A stretch of DNA of 64,000 bases from Pseudomonas sp. GM18 (lineage in GTDB: Bacteria > Pseudomonadota > Gammaproteobacteria > Pseudomonadales > Pseudomonadaceae): contig NZ_AKJT01000127.1 in the NCBI RefSeq assembly GCF_000282195.1, positions 62,001-126,000 on the forward strand, given 5' to 3'. The notes under the pieces are model-generated. The model was not told the origin of the DNA. It saw only the letters and a program-made list of their open reading frames with translations, and did no database searches. A program made the translations under genes and the position numbers. Below are positions 48,458 through 57,140 of the stretch, one piece after another; position 1 is the stretch's first letter; each line of letters begins with the position of its first letter.

Positions 48458-49228
48458 ATGTGGCAAGAAGAGCGTTACCAGCGGATCCGCGCACTCCTAT
48501 CGACTTTGCAGCGCGTCACCACCGACCGCATCGTCACGGAGCTGAACGTTTCACGCGAGACGGTGCGACGCGACCTGGTCGCTCTGGAAGAACAGGGGGA
48601 GTTGAAGCGGATACACGGCGGCGCCATCCGCATTGAAGACGAAGCGCCCATCGCCGAGCGGGCGAACATCAACGTCAAATTCAAGCGTGACCTCGCGCGC
48701 GCAGCGGTCAGTCTGCTGTCGCACGGACAGACTGTGTTTATCGACGCGGGCACCACCACCGTCATCCTCGCCGAAGAGCTGGCTAAGCTGGGAGGGCTGA
48801 CCGTGATCACCAACTCGTTCAACGTGGCGTTGCAATTGCGTAATCCCGCTGTGCCAGGCGGCCAGCACAACGAGGTGATCGTACTGGGCGGTTCACTCGA
48901 CGACCGTGCTCCCGCTACGGTTGGCGGCACCACGGTGGCGGAAATTGGCCGCTATCGGGCCGATCTCGCGCTGTTATCGCCCGTCGGCATCGACGCCCAG
49001 CGCGGTGCCAGCAACTACGACCACCGCGAAGCCGAAGTGGCGCGCGCCATGGCCGACAATGCCGAAGGCGTGGTCATCCTCGCCGACTACAGCAAGATCG
49101 GCGTGGAGAGCCGCGTCGCTTTCTGCCCGCCAGAACGTATCGACGTGCTCATCACCAACCACAAGGCCAGTACCGAAGCGGCGTTCGCCGTACTGAACGC
49201 CAAGCTCAAACGTATTGTCCTGGCGTAG
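48458..49228 (+). CDS. DeoR/GlpR-family regulator
   Basis: 256 residues from M15 of the longest frame (MWQEERYQRIRALLSTLQRV). The N-terminal helix-turn-helix (TDRIVTELNVSRETVRRDLV) and HGGAIRIEDEAPIAER are DeoR signatures. The C-terminal sugar-phosphate-binding domain has IDAGTTTVILAEEL and TNSFNVALQLRN. It is divergent from the HAD phosphatase gene across 264 bases. Likely a repressor responding to a phosphorylated metabolite. Confidence 0.9.
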   Translation: MWQEERYQRIRALLSTLQRVTTDRIVTELNVSRETVRRDLVALEEQGELKRIHGGAIRIEDEAPIAERANINVKFKRDLARAAVSLLSHGQTVFIDAGTTTVILAEELAKLGGLTVITNSFNVALQLRNPAVPGGQHNEVIVLGGSLDDRAPATVGGTTVAEIGRYRADLALLSPVGIDAQRGASNYDHREAEVARAMADNAEGVVILADYSKIGVESRVAFCPPERIDVLITNHKASTEAAFAVLNAKLKRIVLA

Positions 49229-49650
49229 CAGTGGCTCGGCGGTTGCAACAGGCATTGACGCAGCGTGATGCTCTAGTGCGGCGCAACCGGGTAGATCTTG
49301 CACGACGCGACTCTCGGCGCGGGCAAACTGACCGTAACTGTATTGGCTGCGATCGCTTGCAATGGGTCGTTTACTGCCCTTGGCGACAGGCAACAATCGG
49401 CTGTTTTCTGCCTGTCACGATTGACCGGCTCGGCTCCAAAATCCCACTTCAGACGAAAGTCGCTTTCCACCAAGCGCAGTCTCTCGGTTGTAGCTATGAA
49501 CCCACCCAAAACACCAAAAAACCGGTCTAATTCGTTTCCGCAAATAAATTCGCACCCCTTGATTTCAGAGGCCTCCAGACCATCAAGGAATAATGTCTAG
49601 CGGAAACGAACTTAACTTAAGGTGTTGAAAAATAAGGATTAGTCTTCAGA
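49229..49650. other. Gene-free stretch before the second tRNA-Ser fragment
   Basis: About 420 bases with no credible gene. Small frames have no ribosome site. No insertion-sequence ends were seen. Confidence 0.55.
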
Positions 49651-49710
49651 CTTGAAAACCGTCGACCGTAACAGGTCCATGAGTTCGAATCCCATCGCCT
49701 CCGCCATCTT
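49651..49710. other. Second tRNA-Ser(TGA) 3' fragment (old attachment site)
   Basis: 60 bases matching 46470-46529 with one difference, again starting at the anticodon loop and running through CCA (ending 49705) and TCTT. There is no 5' half. It marks a second integration scar or the outer end of an older element. No integrase lies beside it. Confidence 0.85.
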
Positions 49711-49955
49711 ATTTCTGGGGTTGGGCGGCAATCTCGCCGCTGGGCATGTGTTCCAAAACTGTCATGGAAGCGTTCCATAACTCAGCCCGTTTCGACCCTA
49801 CCTGCGGCGTCCTGCCGACCGTACCCTCCCCCCATCCGTTCAAGAAATCCGCTGCTATGTCGATACCTTCACGGAGGATTCACGACACCAAACTCAGACC
49901 TGCTCCTTCCCCGATTGAACTCTGTCTTTTTTCACACCCACACAAGGACACTCGG

Positions 49956-50504
49956 ATGCAATTCATGCCATTGGTTGACGCCAGCCACGCCGTTCAAGCT
50001 CATGTGCGTACGCTCCGAAACCAGGAGGATGTTCGAAAGTACATGTACACCTCCCACGAAATTACAGAGAGCGAGCACGAGGGTTGGTTGGCCTCTTTGA
50101 AGGGAAACAGTCGCCAAGCGGTGTTCGTAGCCATCAGAAATGGGCAGGCCATCGGTATTGTTTCACTGAACTCCATTAATGCAGTCCAGAAAACAGCTGA
50201 CTGGGCGTTCTATCTAGACACAGAGATTCAAGGAAAAGGGCTAGGGAGCATCATAGAGTTCTGGATGCTTGACTATGCATTTAATGAAGCAGGCATAGAG
50301 AAGCTTAATTGCGAGGTCCTGGAAACGAATCCGGCAGTGATTAAGATGCACCAAAAATTTGGCTTTGAACTTGAGGGCGTTCGACGCAAGAACATTCTAA
50401 AAGATGGAAGCCGGATTGACGTGGTACTCCTCGGCATCACGAAAGAAGAATGGAAAAGCAAGCGCCCCTCACTTGAGCCTCTGGTCCTGCGCCTGAACAA
50501 ATAG
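49956..50504 (+). CDS. PseH-like GNAT acetyltransferase
   Basis: 182 residues from the ATG at 49956 (MQFMPLVDASHAVQAHVRTL), AAGGA seven bases upstream; the frame extends to 49746 without support. QEDVRKYMYTSHEITESEHE, DTEIQGKGLGSIIEFWMLDY and FGFELEGVRRKNI are PseH-type features, with an acetyl-CoA loop at IQGKGLGS. PseH acetylates an intermediate of pseudaminic acid made for flagellin glycosylation. No other pse gene is near, so it may modify a different sugar. AT-richer than its neighbours. Confidence 0.85.
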   Translation: MQFMPLVDASHAVQAHVRTLRNQEDVRKYMYTSHEITESEHEGWLASLKGNSRQAVFVAIRNGQAIGIVSLNSINAVQKTADWAFYLDTEIQGKGLGSIIEFWMLDYAFNEAGIEKLNCEVLETNPAVIKMHQKFGFELEGVRRKNILKDGSRIDVVLLGITKEEWKSKRPSLEPLVLRLNK

Positions 50505-50709
50505 GCAAGAGTGTTCGAGTCCGCTTCTGGGTAGATCCTCAGAGACAGGCCGCTGCACTCACAGCCCCCACTCAAATATCCGATCACTACCAGCGCTCAG
50601 ACAGCAGCGCTGTCAGTTACCCAAAGCGTTGCATCTCCGGCCTCCTGCCGACCGAACACAACCCGCTCAATGTCGGGTTCCGGGTTTGCCCAACGGGCGG
50701 ATTTTCGTA
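50505..50709. other. Gene-free stretch with old phage sequence at its right end
   Basis: No gene seen. From about 50660 onward the sequence aligns with 9295 onward in the prophage, including the hairpin before the tail tube. Confidence 0.5.
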
Positions 50710-50907
50710 CTACTCGACTCCCATGTTGCTCCGGAATTCATCAAGCGGAAGACCTGACTTAGAGCCGACGACGACCCCGGTCAGCCCACAGCCCGGACAG
50801 CAGGCATGCTTCTCCTGATACCACTTCAGGACTTCAAAAGGCGTCAGCCACAGGCCGCAACCGATACAGAAACAGCGTTCGCTGGCCGCTATCTCTTCAC
50901 GGTTAGC
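50710..50907 (-). pseudogene. 5'-truncated copy of the prophage zinc-finger gene
   Basis: The frame reads from about EEIAASERCFCIGCGLWLTP to FRSNMGVE, aligning with residues about 23-86 of the 9346-9606 protein. The first 20 or so residues are absent; similarity stops abruptly at 50905. The CxxC pairs are kept. It is a leftover of a related phage outside the current prophage. Confidence 0.82.
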
Positions 50908-50913
50908 TAGAAT

Positions 50914-51105
50914 TCAGCCGCGCGCGCCATAGAACTGGTTCAGCGCTATCAGCTCAAAAACAGCCACCAGCACGCAGAATGCAACAAAGCCGCGCGTGAA
51001 GACCCTGCGAGGCTTTTCGTAAGGCTGAAGATTAGCGAGACCACCGAGGAGGCCGGATAAAAAATTGAGCAGCCCCATTAGCCATCTGTCTCGCTGTTTG
51101 TACAC
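50914..51105 (-). CDS. Small membrane protein, phage-like remnant
   Basis: 63 residues, MYKQRDRWLMGLLNFLSGLL. Two hydrophobic parts, the second a clear helix (RGFVAFCVLVAVFELIALNQ). It lies in the relic zone. No family recognised. Confidence 0.45.
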   Translation of the reverse strand: MYKQRDRWLMGLLNFLSGLLGGLANLQPYEKPRRVFTRGFVAFCVLVAVFELIALNQFYGARG

Positions 51106-51132
51106 TCAGCCTTCAGCTGGGACGTGTACGTT

Positions 51133-51321
51133 TTAATGAAGAACCCGGCGGCTCTCTCCAATTCTGATCCGATCGAGCGCCCTGTTTAACGCATCCAAGG
51201 CATCGAGGAGGGCTTTCGCCTCAGTCTCCCGACCATCGCCCCAGAGGCGTTCTGCCATTTTGTTCAGGGCTTGGATGGAGCGCTCAATTTCCGCAGCAGT
51301 CGCTGCTTTACTTTCCGGCAT
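51133..51321 (-). CDS. Small helical protein in the relic zone, unknown
   Basis: 62 residues, MPESKAATAAEIERSIQALN. Two amphipathic helices (LWGDGRETEAKALLDALDAL). No ribosome site is outstanding. Probably phage-derived. Confidence 0.45.
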   Translation of the reverse strand: MPESKAATAAEIERSIQALNKMAERLWGDGRETEAKALLDALDALNRALDRIRIGESRRVLH

Positions 51322-51433
51322 TAAGACTGGTTGCCTGTTCTAATGAGTCGCGGCAGGCGGGGCGACGATATCTGCACGCAACCCAAGAAATTCCACTTTG
51401 CCATCATCCGGTCACGGAGGGCGGCGTCTACGA

Positions 51434-51751
51434 TCACGACCCTACGTGCGAAAGCTCTTCGTCAATGATTCGCTCGGCATTCTTCGCAGCGGATGTCGCA
51501 AACTCGTAACAGACCCAGTAGTCCTGCTCTGTTACGGATGCAGATCCCTGCAAGTTCTCCAGGCAGCGCATTAATGCATGCTTTATCAAGCCATCATTTA
51601 GAGCATTGCGGGCAGCCTCTTCACCTTCAACCGCTCGAATGGCAGCTTCGATTTCTTCGATCTGCTCAATCTTTGCCGCCAGCACGACCTTGGCGAACTC
51701 ATCTCGCTCGATGATTTTGGTCCAAGAGTGATCAACTATCAGCGTTTTCAT
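51434..51751 (-). CDS. Helical protein in the relic zone, unknown
   Basis: 105 residues from M10 (MKTLIVDHSWTKIIERDEFA, ATG at 51751). Helical and acidic (AKIEQIEEIEAAIRAVEGEE). The sequence CCGGTCACGGAGGGCGGCG just left of it (about 51411) also precedes the NdpA-type gene in the prophage (36912), so this area shares ancestry with such phages. Function unknown. Confidence 0.5.
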   Translation of the reverse strand: MKTLIVDHSWTKIIERDEFAKVVLAAKIEQIEEIEAAIRAVEGEEAARNALNDGLIKHALMRCLENLQGSASVTEQDYWVCYEFATSAAKNAERIIDEELSHVGS

Positions 51752-51897
51752 TGGTAGCTCCCAGTCTTCCCGGTTCATGCCGGGTCATCAACCAATAGCC
51801 CACAAACTCACATCTCGCCACCGCATCCTCCGCTGCCCCCACCGCGCCCCAACTACGTCCAGTTAAACAAAGCTAAAGAGCTCGCGGGGCCACACTC

Positions 51898-51922
51898 TGC
51901 ATCAGTTCCGCGAACTGATGCA
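51898..51922. repeat. Perfect 25-bp palindrome at the relic boundary
   Basis: Arms TGCATCAGTTC and GAACTGATGCA around CGC. It has no T-run, so it is not a typical terminator. It lies 58 bases past the end of the gamma-glutamyltransferase gene. Confidence 0.6.
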
Positions 51923-51979
51923 CAGCGTATTTATCGCGCAGAAAAGGCCGAGTCGTCTTTGTTTGTTTTCAGCTACCCG

Positions 51980-53590
51980 TTACCACACAGCAATATGGGA
52001 ATCGGCCCGCGGCTCGGTGCCGCCGCACAGCACGCCAGTGTCCGGGTCACGGATGATGATCTGCCCTCGGCCGTAGTTGATCAGGTCGCAATCAACCTGG
52101 ATCTGGTGTCCGCGCCGGGCCAGCGAAGCGGCCAAGTCCCGAGACGCCCCCTGCTCGATGCCGACTTTCATGCCTCCCAGCCATTGCCATCGCGGTGCAT
52201 CCAGCGCGGCTTGGGGGTTGAGACCAAAATCCAGCAGATTCATGACCATCTGCACATGGCCTTGGGGCTGCATGTAGCCTCCCATGACGCCGAACGGTCC
52301 CACCGGCGCGTCACCTTTACTGATGAAACCGGGAATGATGGTGTGAAAGGTTCTTTTGCCCGGTGCCAGGCAGTTGGCGTGGTCAGGGTCGAGACTGAAT
52401 TCCTGTCCGCGGTTCTGCAAGGCGATGCCGCTGTCTGGCAGCACCACGCCGGAACCGAAGCCGTGGTAGTTACTCTGGATGAAGGACACCATATTGCCCT
52501 GCGCATCTGCCGTGGCCAGGTACACCGTACCGCTGGCGTGGGGATCGCCGGGATAAGGTTTCTGAGCCTGATCGACGATCTGTTCACGGCGTTGGCTGCT
52601 ATAGCTGTCGCTGAGAAGATCAGCCACCGCCACACGCATGTGCAGCGGATCGGTGATGTAATGCAGGCCATCGCTGTAGGCCAGCTTCATCGCTTCCAAT
52701 TGACGATGCCAGGTCTGCTGGCTGTCTCGGTGATCGAAGTCGAAACCCTGGAGGATTTTCAGGGTCATCAGGGCCACCAGTCCTTGCCCGCTTGGGGGGA
52801 TTTCCCAGACATCGTAGCCGCGGTAGTTGATGCTGATCGGGTCCACCCATTGGGCGCGATAGTCCTGCAGGTCGCTGGCTCGCAGGTAGCCGCCGGTGGC
52901 GCGGGAATGGGCATCCAGACGCTGAGCCAGAGCGCCGCGGTAGAGGCTTTCGCAAGCGCTGTTCGCCAGTTCTTCCAGCGTTCGGGCTTGCGCCGGGTTA
53001 CGGAATAATTCACCGGCCTTTGGCGCACGGCCATCCATCAGGAACGTGTCGAACCAGGCGTCGAGCACCGGGTCTCGATGGGGGCTGAATTCATCCAGAG
53101 CGGTCTGCCATTGTCGGGCGACCACCGGCGACACTGGAAAGCCCTCCCGGGCCAGACTGATGGCGGGCTGCAGCAACTCGGCAAAGGGTAGCTTGCCGAA
53201 CCGCTTGGACAACTCCGCCCAGGCCGAAGGGCAACCGGGCACCGTGACCGGCGTCCAGCCATAAAGCGGCATCTGCTCGTGACCACACGCCTTGACTGCA
53301 TCGATCGTCAGTGCCGCCGGCGCGTGGCCGTTGCCGTTCAGTCCGTGCAATTGGCCTTTGCTCCAGACCAAAGCAAAGGCGTCGCCGCCCAAGCCGCAGC
53401 CGGTGGGTTCAACCACAGTAAGCGCTGCCGCTGTGGCGATCGCGGCATCAATGGCATTACCGCCGTTGCGCATGATCTCGATGCCGGCCTCGGCGGCCAG
53501 TGGCTGTGAAGCCGCGACCATGCCACGGCGGGCAAACACACTCTGACGTTGCGACGGATAGGGATATTCGTGGGCAGAAAATTTCAACAT
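51980..53590 (-). CDS. Gamma-glutamyltransferase family protein
   Basis: 536 residues from M8 (MLKFSAHEYPYPSQRQSVFA). GIEIMRNGGNAIDAAIATAA and GCGLGGDAFALVW mark the N-terminal half. The self-cleavage site is at HASGTVYLATAD, with Thr as nucleophile. No clear signal peptide is present, so this is the cytoplasmic YwrD-like type. Encoded downstream of an amino-acid ABC transporter on the same strand, it may process gamma-glutamyl compounds taken up by that transporter. Confidence 0.9.
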   Translation of the reverse strand: MLKFSAHEYPYPSQRQSVFARRGMVAASQPLAAEAGIEIMRNGGNAIDAAIATAAALTVVEPTGCGLGGDAFALVWSKGQLHGLNGNGHAPAALTIDAVKACGHEQMPLYGWTPVTVPGCPSAWAELSKRFGKLPFAELLQPAISLAREGFPVSPVVARQWQTALDEFSPHRDPVLDAWFDTFLMDGRAPKAGELFRNPAQARTLEELANSACESLYRGALAQRLDAHSRATGGYLRASDLQDYRAQWVDPISINYRGYDVWEIPPSGQGLVALMTLKILQGFDFDHRDSQQTWHRQLEAMKLAYSDGLHYITDPLHMRVAVADLLSDSYSSQRREQIVDQAQKPYPGDPHASGTVYLATADAQGNMVSFIQSNYHGFGSGVVLPDSGIALQNRGQEFSLDPDHANCLAPGKRTFHTIIPGFISKGDAPVGPFGVMGGYMQPQGHVQMVMNLLDFGLNPQAALDAPRWQWLGGMKVGIEQGASRDLAASLARRGHQIQVDCDLINYGRGQIIIRDPDTGVLCGGTEPRADSHIAVW

Positions 53591-53671
53591 GGCAAAAGTT
53601 CTTCCAAACAAAGATTCATTGGCCGCAGGTATCCGGTTCCATTGCCGGGTAAAAAACCCTGACTGAGAAGG

Positions 53672-54451
53672 TCACAGCACGCGGCTGAGAAAGGCCTGAG
53701 TTCGCGGGTGTGTCGGTCGACTGAAGATCTGCTCCGGCGGACCTTGCTCGATCAATTCGCCCTGATCGAGGACCACCACGCGATCAGCGACTTCTCGGGC
53801 AAAACCCATTTCATGGGTGACCACCACCATGGTCATGCCGTCATCGGCCAACTGCTTCATCACCTGCAGGACCTCGCCGACGGTTTCCGGATCCAGGGCG
53901 CTGGTGGGCTCGTCGAACAGCATGGCTTGAGGTTTCATCGCCAGCGCCCGGGCGATTGCCACGCGCTGCTGCTGCCCACCGGACAACATCGACGGGTAAT
54001 GCATGGCCTTGTCCGCCAGACCGACCCGGGCGAGCAAGGCCCGGGCCTGTTCCGAGGCTTCGGCGCGCGGCACGCCGAGCACCTGGATCGGTGCCTCAAT
54101 GATGTTTTCCAGCGCGGTCATGTGGGGGAACAGATTGAAACGTTGAAAGACCATGCCGATGTCCCGACGCTGGCGAGCGATGTTGCGCTCGGAGTCGCGC
54201 ACCAGGCTGCCGTCGGCGCGCTCACGGTAACCCATGGCGCGACCGTTGACGCGTATGCGCCCGCCTTGAATGTCCTCCAGCAGATTGATACAGCGAATGA
54301 AGGTGGTCTTGCCTGAACCCGATGCACCGATCAACACCACCACTTCACCGCGCCGCACCTGCAAGGAAATCCCCTTGAGAATCTCCAGGTTGCCGAAGGA
54401 CTTATGAATGTCCAGGGCCTCGATAATCAGTTCTTCACTTTTGTGCGCCAT
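53672..54451 (-). CDS. Polar amino-acid ABC transporter ATP-binding protein
   Basis: 259 residues. Walker A GASGSGKTT, signature LSGGQQQR, Walker B AMLFDEP and the switch His in VVVTHEMGFA are present. It powers the transporter with the permease gene two bases upstream. Family: GlnQ/HisP type. Confidence 0.95.
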   Translation of the reverse strand: MAHKSEELIIEALDIHKSFGNLEILKGISLQVRRGEVVVLIGASGSGKTTFIRCINLLEDIQGGRIRVNGRAMGYRERADGSLVRDSERNIARQRRDIGMVFQRFNLFPHMTALENIIEAPIQVLGVPRAEASEQARALLARVGLADKAMHYPSMLSGGQQQRVAIARALAMKPQAMLFDEPTSALDPETVGEVLQVMKQLADDGMTMVVVTHEMGFAREVADRVVVLDQGELIEQGPPEQIFSRPTHPRTQAFLSRVL

Positions 54452-54453
54452 GC

Positions 54454-55227
54454 TTAACGCCCCCTCAGCAATTTGAGCGTGCCGCGGCCAAACATGCGAC
54501 TACCAGCCGCTGGCGGTGCGGGTCGATCGGACTGTCCGAAACGCGCTTCCAGCCAACGCTGGAAGAAGCCCCAAAGGGTGGTCAGCAGCAGGAAATAAAT
54601 CGCCACCACCAGGTACAGTTCAAATACCCGGAATGTCGCCGACGTGACCATTTGCGTACTCAGCAGCAACTCCTGCACGCCAATCACGCTGACCAGCGTC
54701 GTGTTCTTGAGCATCACGTTGAATTCGTTGCCCAACGGCGGAACGATGACCCGGAACGCCTGAGGCAAAACGATACGCCGCATCAGTTTGGCGAAGGTCA
54801 TGCCCAGCGAACGCCCAGCCTCGTACTGACCCTTGTCCACAGCGCCGATCCCGGCACGGATGATCTCGGCCATGTAGGCGCCTTCGTTCAGGCCCAAGGC
54901 GATGATCGCTGCCTGAATATTGCCCGGTACCACCAAACCAAACAGTTCCACGTCCTCGAAACGGAAGATGCCGCCGGCCGCCAAAGCGGTATAGAGAAAA
55001 ACGATTTGCACCAACAGCGGCGTGCCGCGCATCAGCCACACATAGAACCGTACCGGCAGGTTGAGCAACGGGTTGCGCGACAGACGCATCAGCGCCGCTG
55101 CCAGCCCCAGCACGCAGCCCAACGCCATTGCCAGCACACTGATCAGGCAGGTCAGCCAGAGCCCAGTGAGGTACACCCCGCTGGGCTGCAAAAGGTATTG
55201 CCAGAACACATCCCAATTGAAGTTCAT
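54454..55227 (-). CDS. Polar amino-acid ABC transporter permease
   Basis: 257 residues with about five membrane helices. The EAA-loop region is NEGAYMAEIIRAGIGAVDKG and GRSLGMTFAKLMRRIVLPQA. Pairs with the neighbouring ATPase. The C-terminus is a basic extension (RFGQSDRPAPPAAGSRMFGR). Confidence 0.94.
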   Translation of the reverse strand: MNFNWDVFWQYLLQPSGVYLTGLWLTCLISVLAMALGCVLGLAAALMRLSRNPLLNLPVRFYVWLMRGTPLLVQIVFLYTALAAGGIFRFEDVELFGLVVPGNIQAAIIALGLNEGAYMAEIIRAGIGAVDKGQYEAGRSLGMTFAKLMRRIVLPQAFRVIVPPLGNEFNVMLKNTTLVSVIGVQELLLSTQMVTSATFRVFELYLVVAIYFLLLTTLWGFFQRWLEARFGQSDRPAPPAAGSRMFGRGTLKLLRGR

Positions 55228-55239
55228 CGAGCGCTTGCC

Positions 55240-56046
55240 TCAGTCGAGTGTGTCGCTGGAAACATGCCATTTGCTCAACAACTGCACATAGCTGCCGTCG
55301 CTGCGCATGTCACTGATGATCTGCTGTACTGCGGTGGTGAGCTGGGAATCATCCTTGCGCGTCCCTAAACCCGTAAGAATCCGGCTGAAGGCTGGCACCC
55401 CTTCCTCGAATAAATCGGGCGCCATTGCGGCGTAGTAACCTGCTGTTTCTACGGTGGTGCCGTAGGCGTCCACCTGACTGATACGCAGCGCCTGAAAGGC
55501 GTCAGTGTCACTGTTGTAAACCACCAGTTTCATCGGTGTCTTGCCAGCCTTGGTGAGCTTTTCGTTCTCGGCGTCCAACAAGGTTTTGATCGTGGAGCCA
55601 TTGAGCACTGCCACCTTGTGCCCAGACAGTCCATCCAGGGTTTTGATGCCCTTGGGATTGCCTTTGGGGACGACCACTGACTGGCTGGAATACATGTAGT
55701 TGACGATGTCGATCACCTCCCGCCGCTCGGGCTTGTCGAACAGCTGATCAACGATCATGTCGCACTGCTGGGCGAGCAATGCAGGCAGCAACCCAGAGAA
55801 CGGAATGACCCGCCATTGCACCGGCTTGTCTCCCAGCCGTTTGGCGATTTCCAGCCCCAGATCGACAGTCAGGCCCCTGGGTTTTTGCGCCTCATCGAAA
55901 GACACCAAGGGGGGCGAGTCCATGCCCGAGCAATACGTGAGTTTTTCGGCCTTTTGCAGTCGCTCGGGCACTTGGGGCGTGGCGAACGCCCACTGTGCGC
56001 AGAGTCCCAGGGATACAGCAGCAAGCAACACACGGCGTTTATGCAT
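55240..56046 (-). CDS. ABC transporter periplasmic amino-acid-binding protein
   Basis: 268 residues with a signal peptide MHKRRVLLAAVSLGLCAQWA-type. SBP family 3 pattern: LTYCSGMDSPPLVSFDEAQK, VDLGLEIAKRLGD and LLPALLAQQCDMIVDQLFDK. It delivers a polar solute to the permease; specificity not known. First gene of the operon. Confidence 0.93.
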   Translation of the reverse strand: MHKRRVLLAAVSLGLCAQWAFATPQVPERLQKAEKLTYCSGMDSPPLVSFDEAQKPRGLTVDLGLEIAKRLGDKPVQWRVIPFSGLLPALLAQQCDMIVDQLFDKPERREVIDIVNYMYSSQSVVVPKGNPKGIKTLDGLSGHKVAVLNGSTIKTLLDAENEKLTKAGKTPMKLVVYNSDTDAFQALRISQVDAYGTTVETAGYYAAMAPDLFEEGVPAFSRILTGLGTRKDDSQLTTAVQQIISDMRSDGSYVQLLSKWHVSSDTLD

Positions 56047-56118
56047 GACCAGACACTCCAGTTGTTTAGTAACGGGGCAGTACTCAAAGTCAACACACGG
56101 TCGGGCTCGAGCCCGATT

Positions 56119-56787
56119 CTATTTTTCCGATTGCAGGAACTGAATCAGTGCCGGCACTGTGCCTTCGATGTGCTGACGCACCACCGACTCGGCCTGGTCG
56201 GCATCGCCTGAGCGAATGGCGTCAAGGATCACCGCGTGTTCCTGGCGGGCACTCAAGGGCTTTTCACCGTGTTGCAGCCACAGGCGCATGGGTGCCTCGA
56301 TCAGCGAATACAGGGCCGAGATTTGCTTCATCAAACGCGGACGGCCGCTGAGGCTGCACAGGTATTCATGGAAAGCCCGATGACGGCTGACCCATTCGGC
56401 GCTTTCGTCGCGGTAGTCATCCATCTCGTCCAGCATGCGCTCCAGCGCCGCCAGCTGACGCTCGCCGATCTTGGCCACGGCGACACGGATGGCCAGGCCT
56501 TCAAGGGCACTGCGCATCTCGAAGACTTCGTGCAGTTCGTCGATGTTCAGGCCGCTGACTATGGCTCCGCGGTTGGGTCGCAAGGTCACCAGGCCTTGAG
56601 CATCGAGGCGTCGGAAGGCTTCGCGCACCGGCATGCGGCTCATGCCGATCTCAGTGGCGATGTCCTCGGCGATCAACCGGTCGCCTTTGCGGTAACGGCC
56701 GCCACAGATCGCTTCCAGCAGAAAGTTGTAAGCCTCCTCCTCGGCGGTCAGGGGCTGACGTTCAACGTAAGCGGGAGCGAATTGCAT
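56119..56787 (-). CDS. GntR-family (FCD) regulator
   Basis: 222 residues from M16 (MQFAPAYVERQPLTAEEEAY). N-terminal winged helix (RLIAEDIATEIGMSRMPVRE, AFRRLDAQGLVTLRPNRGAI) and C-terminal FCD domain (HRAFHEYLCSLSGRPRLMKQ). It precedes the transporter-ggt operon on the same strand and probably controls it. An inverted repeat lies in its promoter region. Confidence 0.92.
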   Translation of the reverse strand: MQFAPAYVERQPLTAEEEAYNFLLEAICGGRYRKGDRLIAEDIATEIGMSRMPVREAFRRLDAQGLVTLRPNRGAIVSGLNIDELHEVFEMRSALEGLAIRVAVAKIGERQLAALERMLDEMDDYRDESAEWVSRHRAFHEYLCSLSGRPRLMKQISALYSLIEAPMRLWLQHGEKPLSARQEHAVILDAIRSGDADQAESVVRQHIEGTVPALIQFLQSEK

Positions 56788-56807
56788 AAAGTCACCTTTT
56801 GCAGTTT

Positions 56808-56831
56808 TGTATCCAATTATCCATGGATTCA
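56808..56831. promoter_or_regulatory. Candidate GntR operator
   Basis: Imperfect inverted repeat TGTATCCA ... TGGATTCA with a nested palindrome ATCCATGGAT. It begins 21 bases upstream of the GntR start, suiting autoregulation. Confidence 0.5.
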
Positions 56832-57081
56832 AAACAGCAGAAACCGTGCCAGGCTGCTTAGCACTGCTTCAAGCTCTTAATTGGAAAGGAGTTTCGACTC
56901 AAGAAGCGATGATCTTTAGATCAGCGTGGTACTCGCCGTGTGCTACGAAATGGCCCAGCGCGCCCCAAATGGGTGAAAAATGGTATCCAGGTAACAAATC
57001 ATTCCGCCGTCATCAGGCATGTGATTCGTGAGAAATACTACTGACAGAAACTGACGGTCGTGCTTGTTACTCTTTGAGCTC
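56832..57081. other. Intergenic region without a gene
   Basis: About 250 bases, nothing recognisable. A frame at 56807-57031 has no ribosome site and crosses the operator. Confidence 0.5.
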
Positions 57082-57107
57082 ATGTGAGGAAAGGCGATTC
57101 CTCACAT
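57082..57107. promoter_or_regulatory. Inverted repeat upstream of the DJ-1/PfpI gene
   Basis: Perfect 10-bp arms ATGTGAGGAA / TTCCTCACAT with a six-base loop, 34 bases before the ATG. Could be an operator or a leader hairpin. Confidence 0.5.
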
Positions 57108-57140
57108 ATTTATCAACGTAATCAGAGAAGGACTCTCTAA

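Noticed and set aside
49651..49710. Considered as a complete tRNA-Ser gene
   Set aside because: Only the 3' half from the anticodon loop is present; no acceptor or D-arm partner lies upstream.
51959..53008. Long plus-strand frame (349 codons) opposite the gamma-glutamyltransferase gene
   Set aside because: It is a shadow of a GC-rich conserved gene. No ribosome site, no recognisable protein features.
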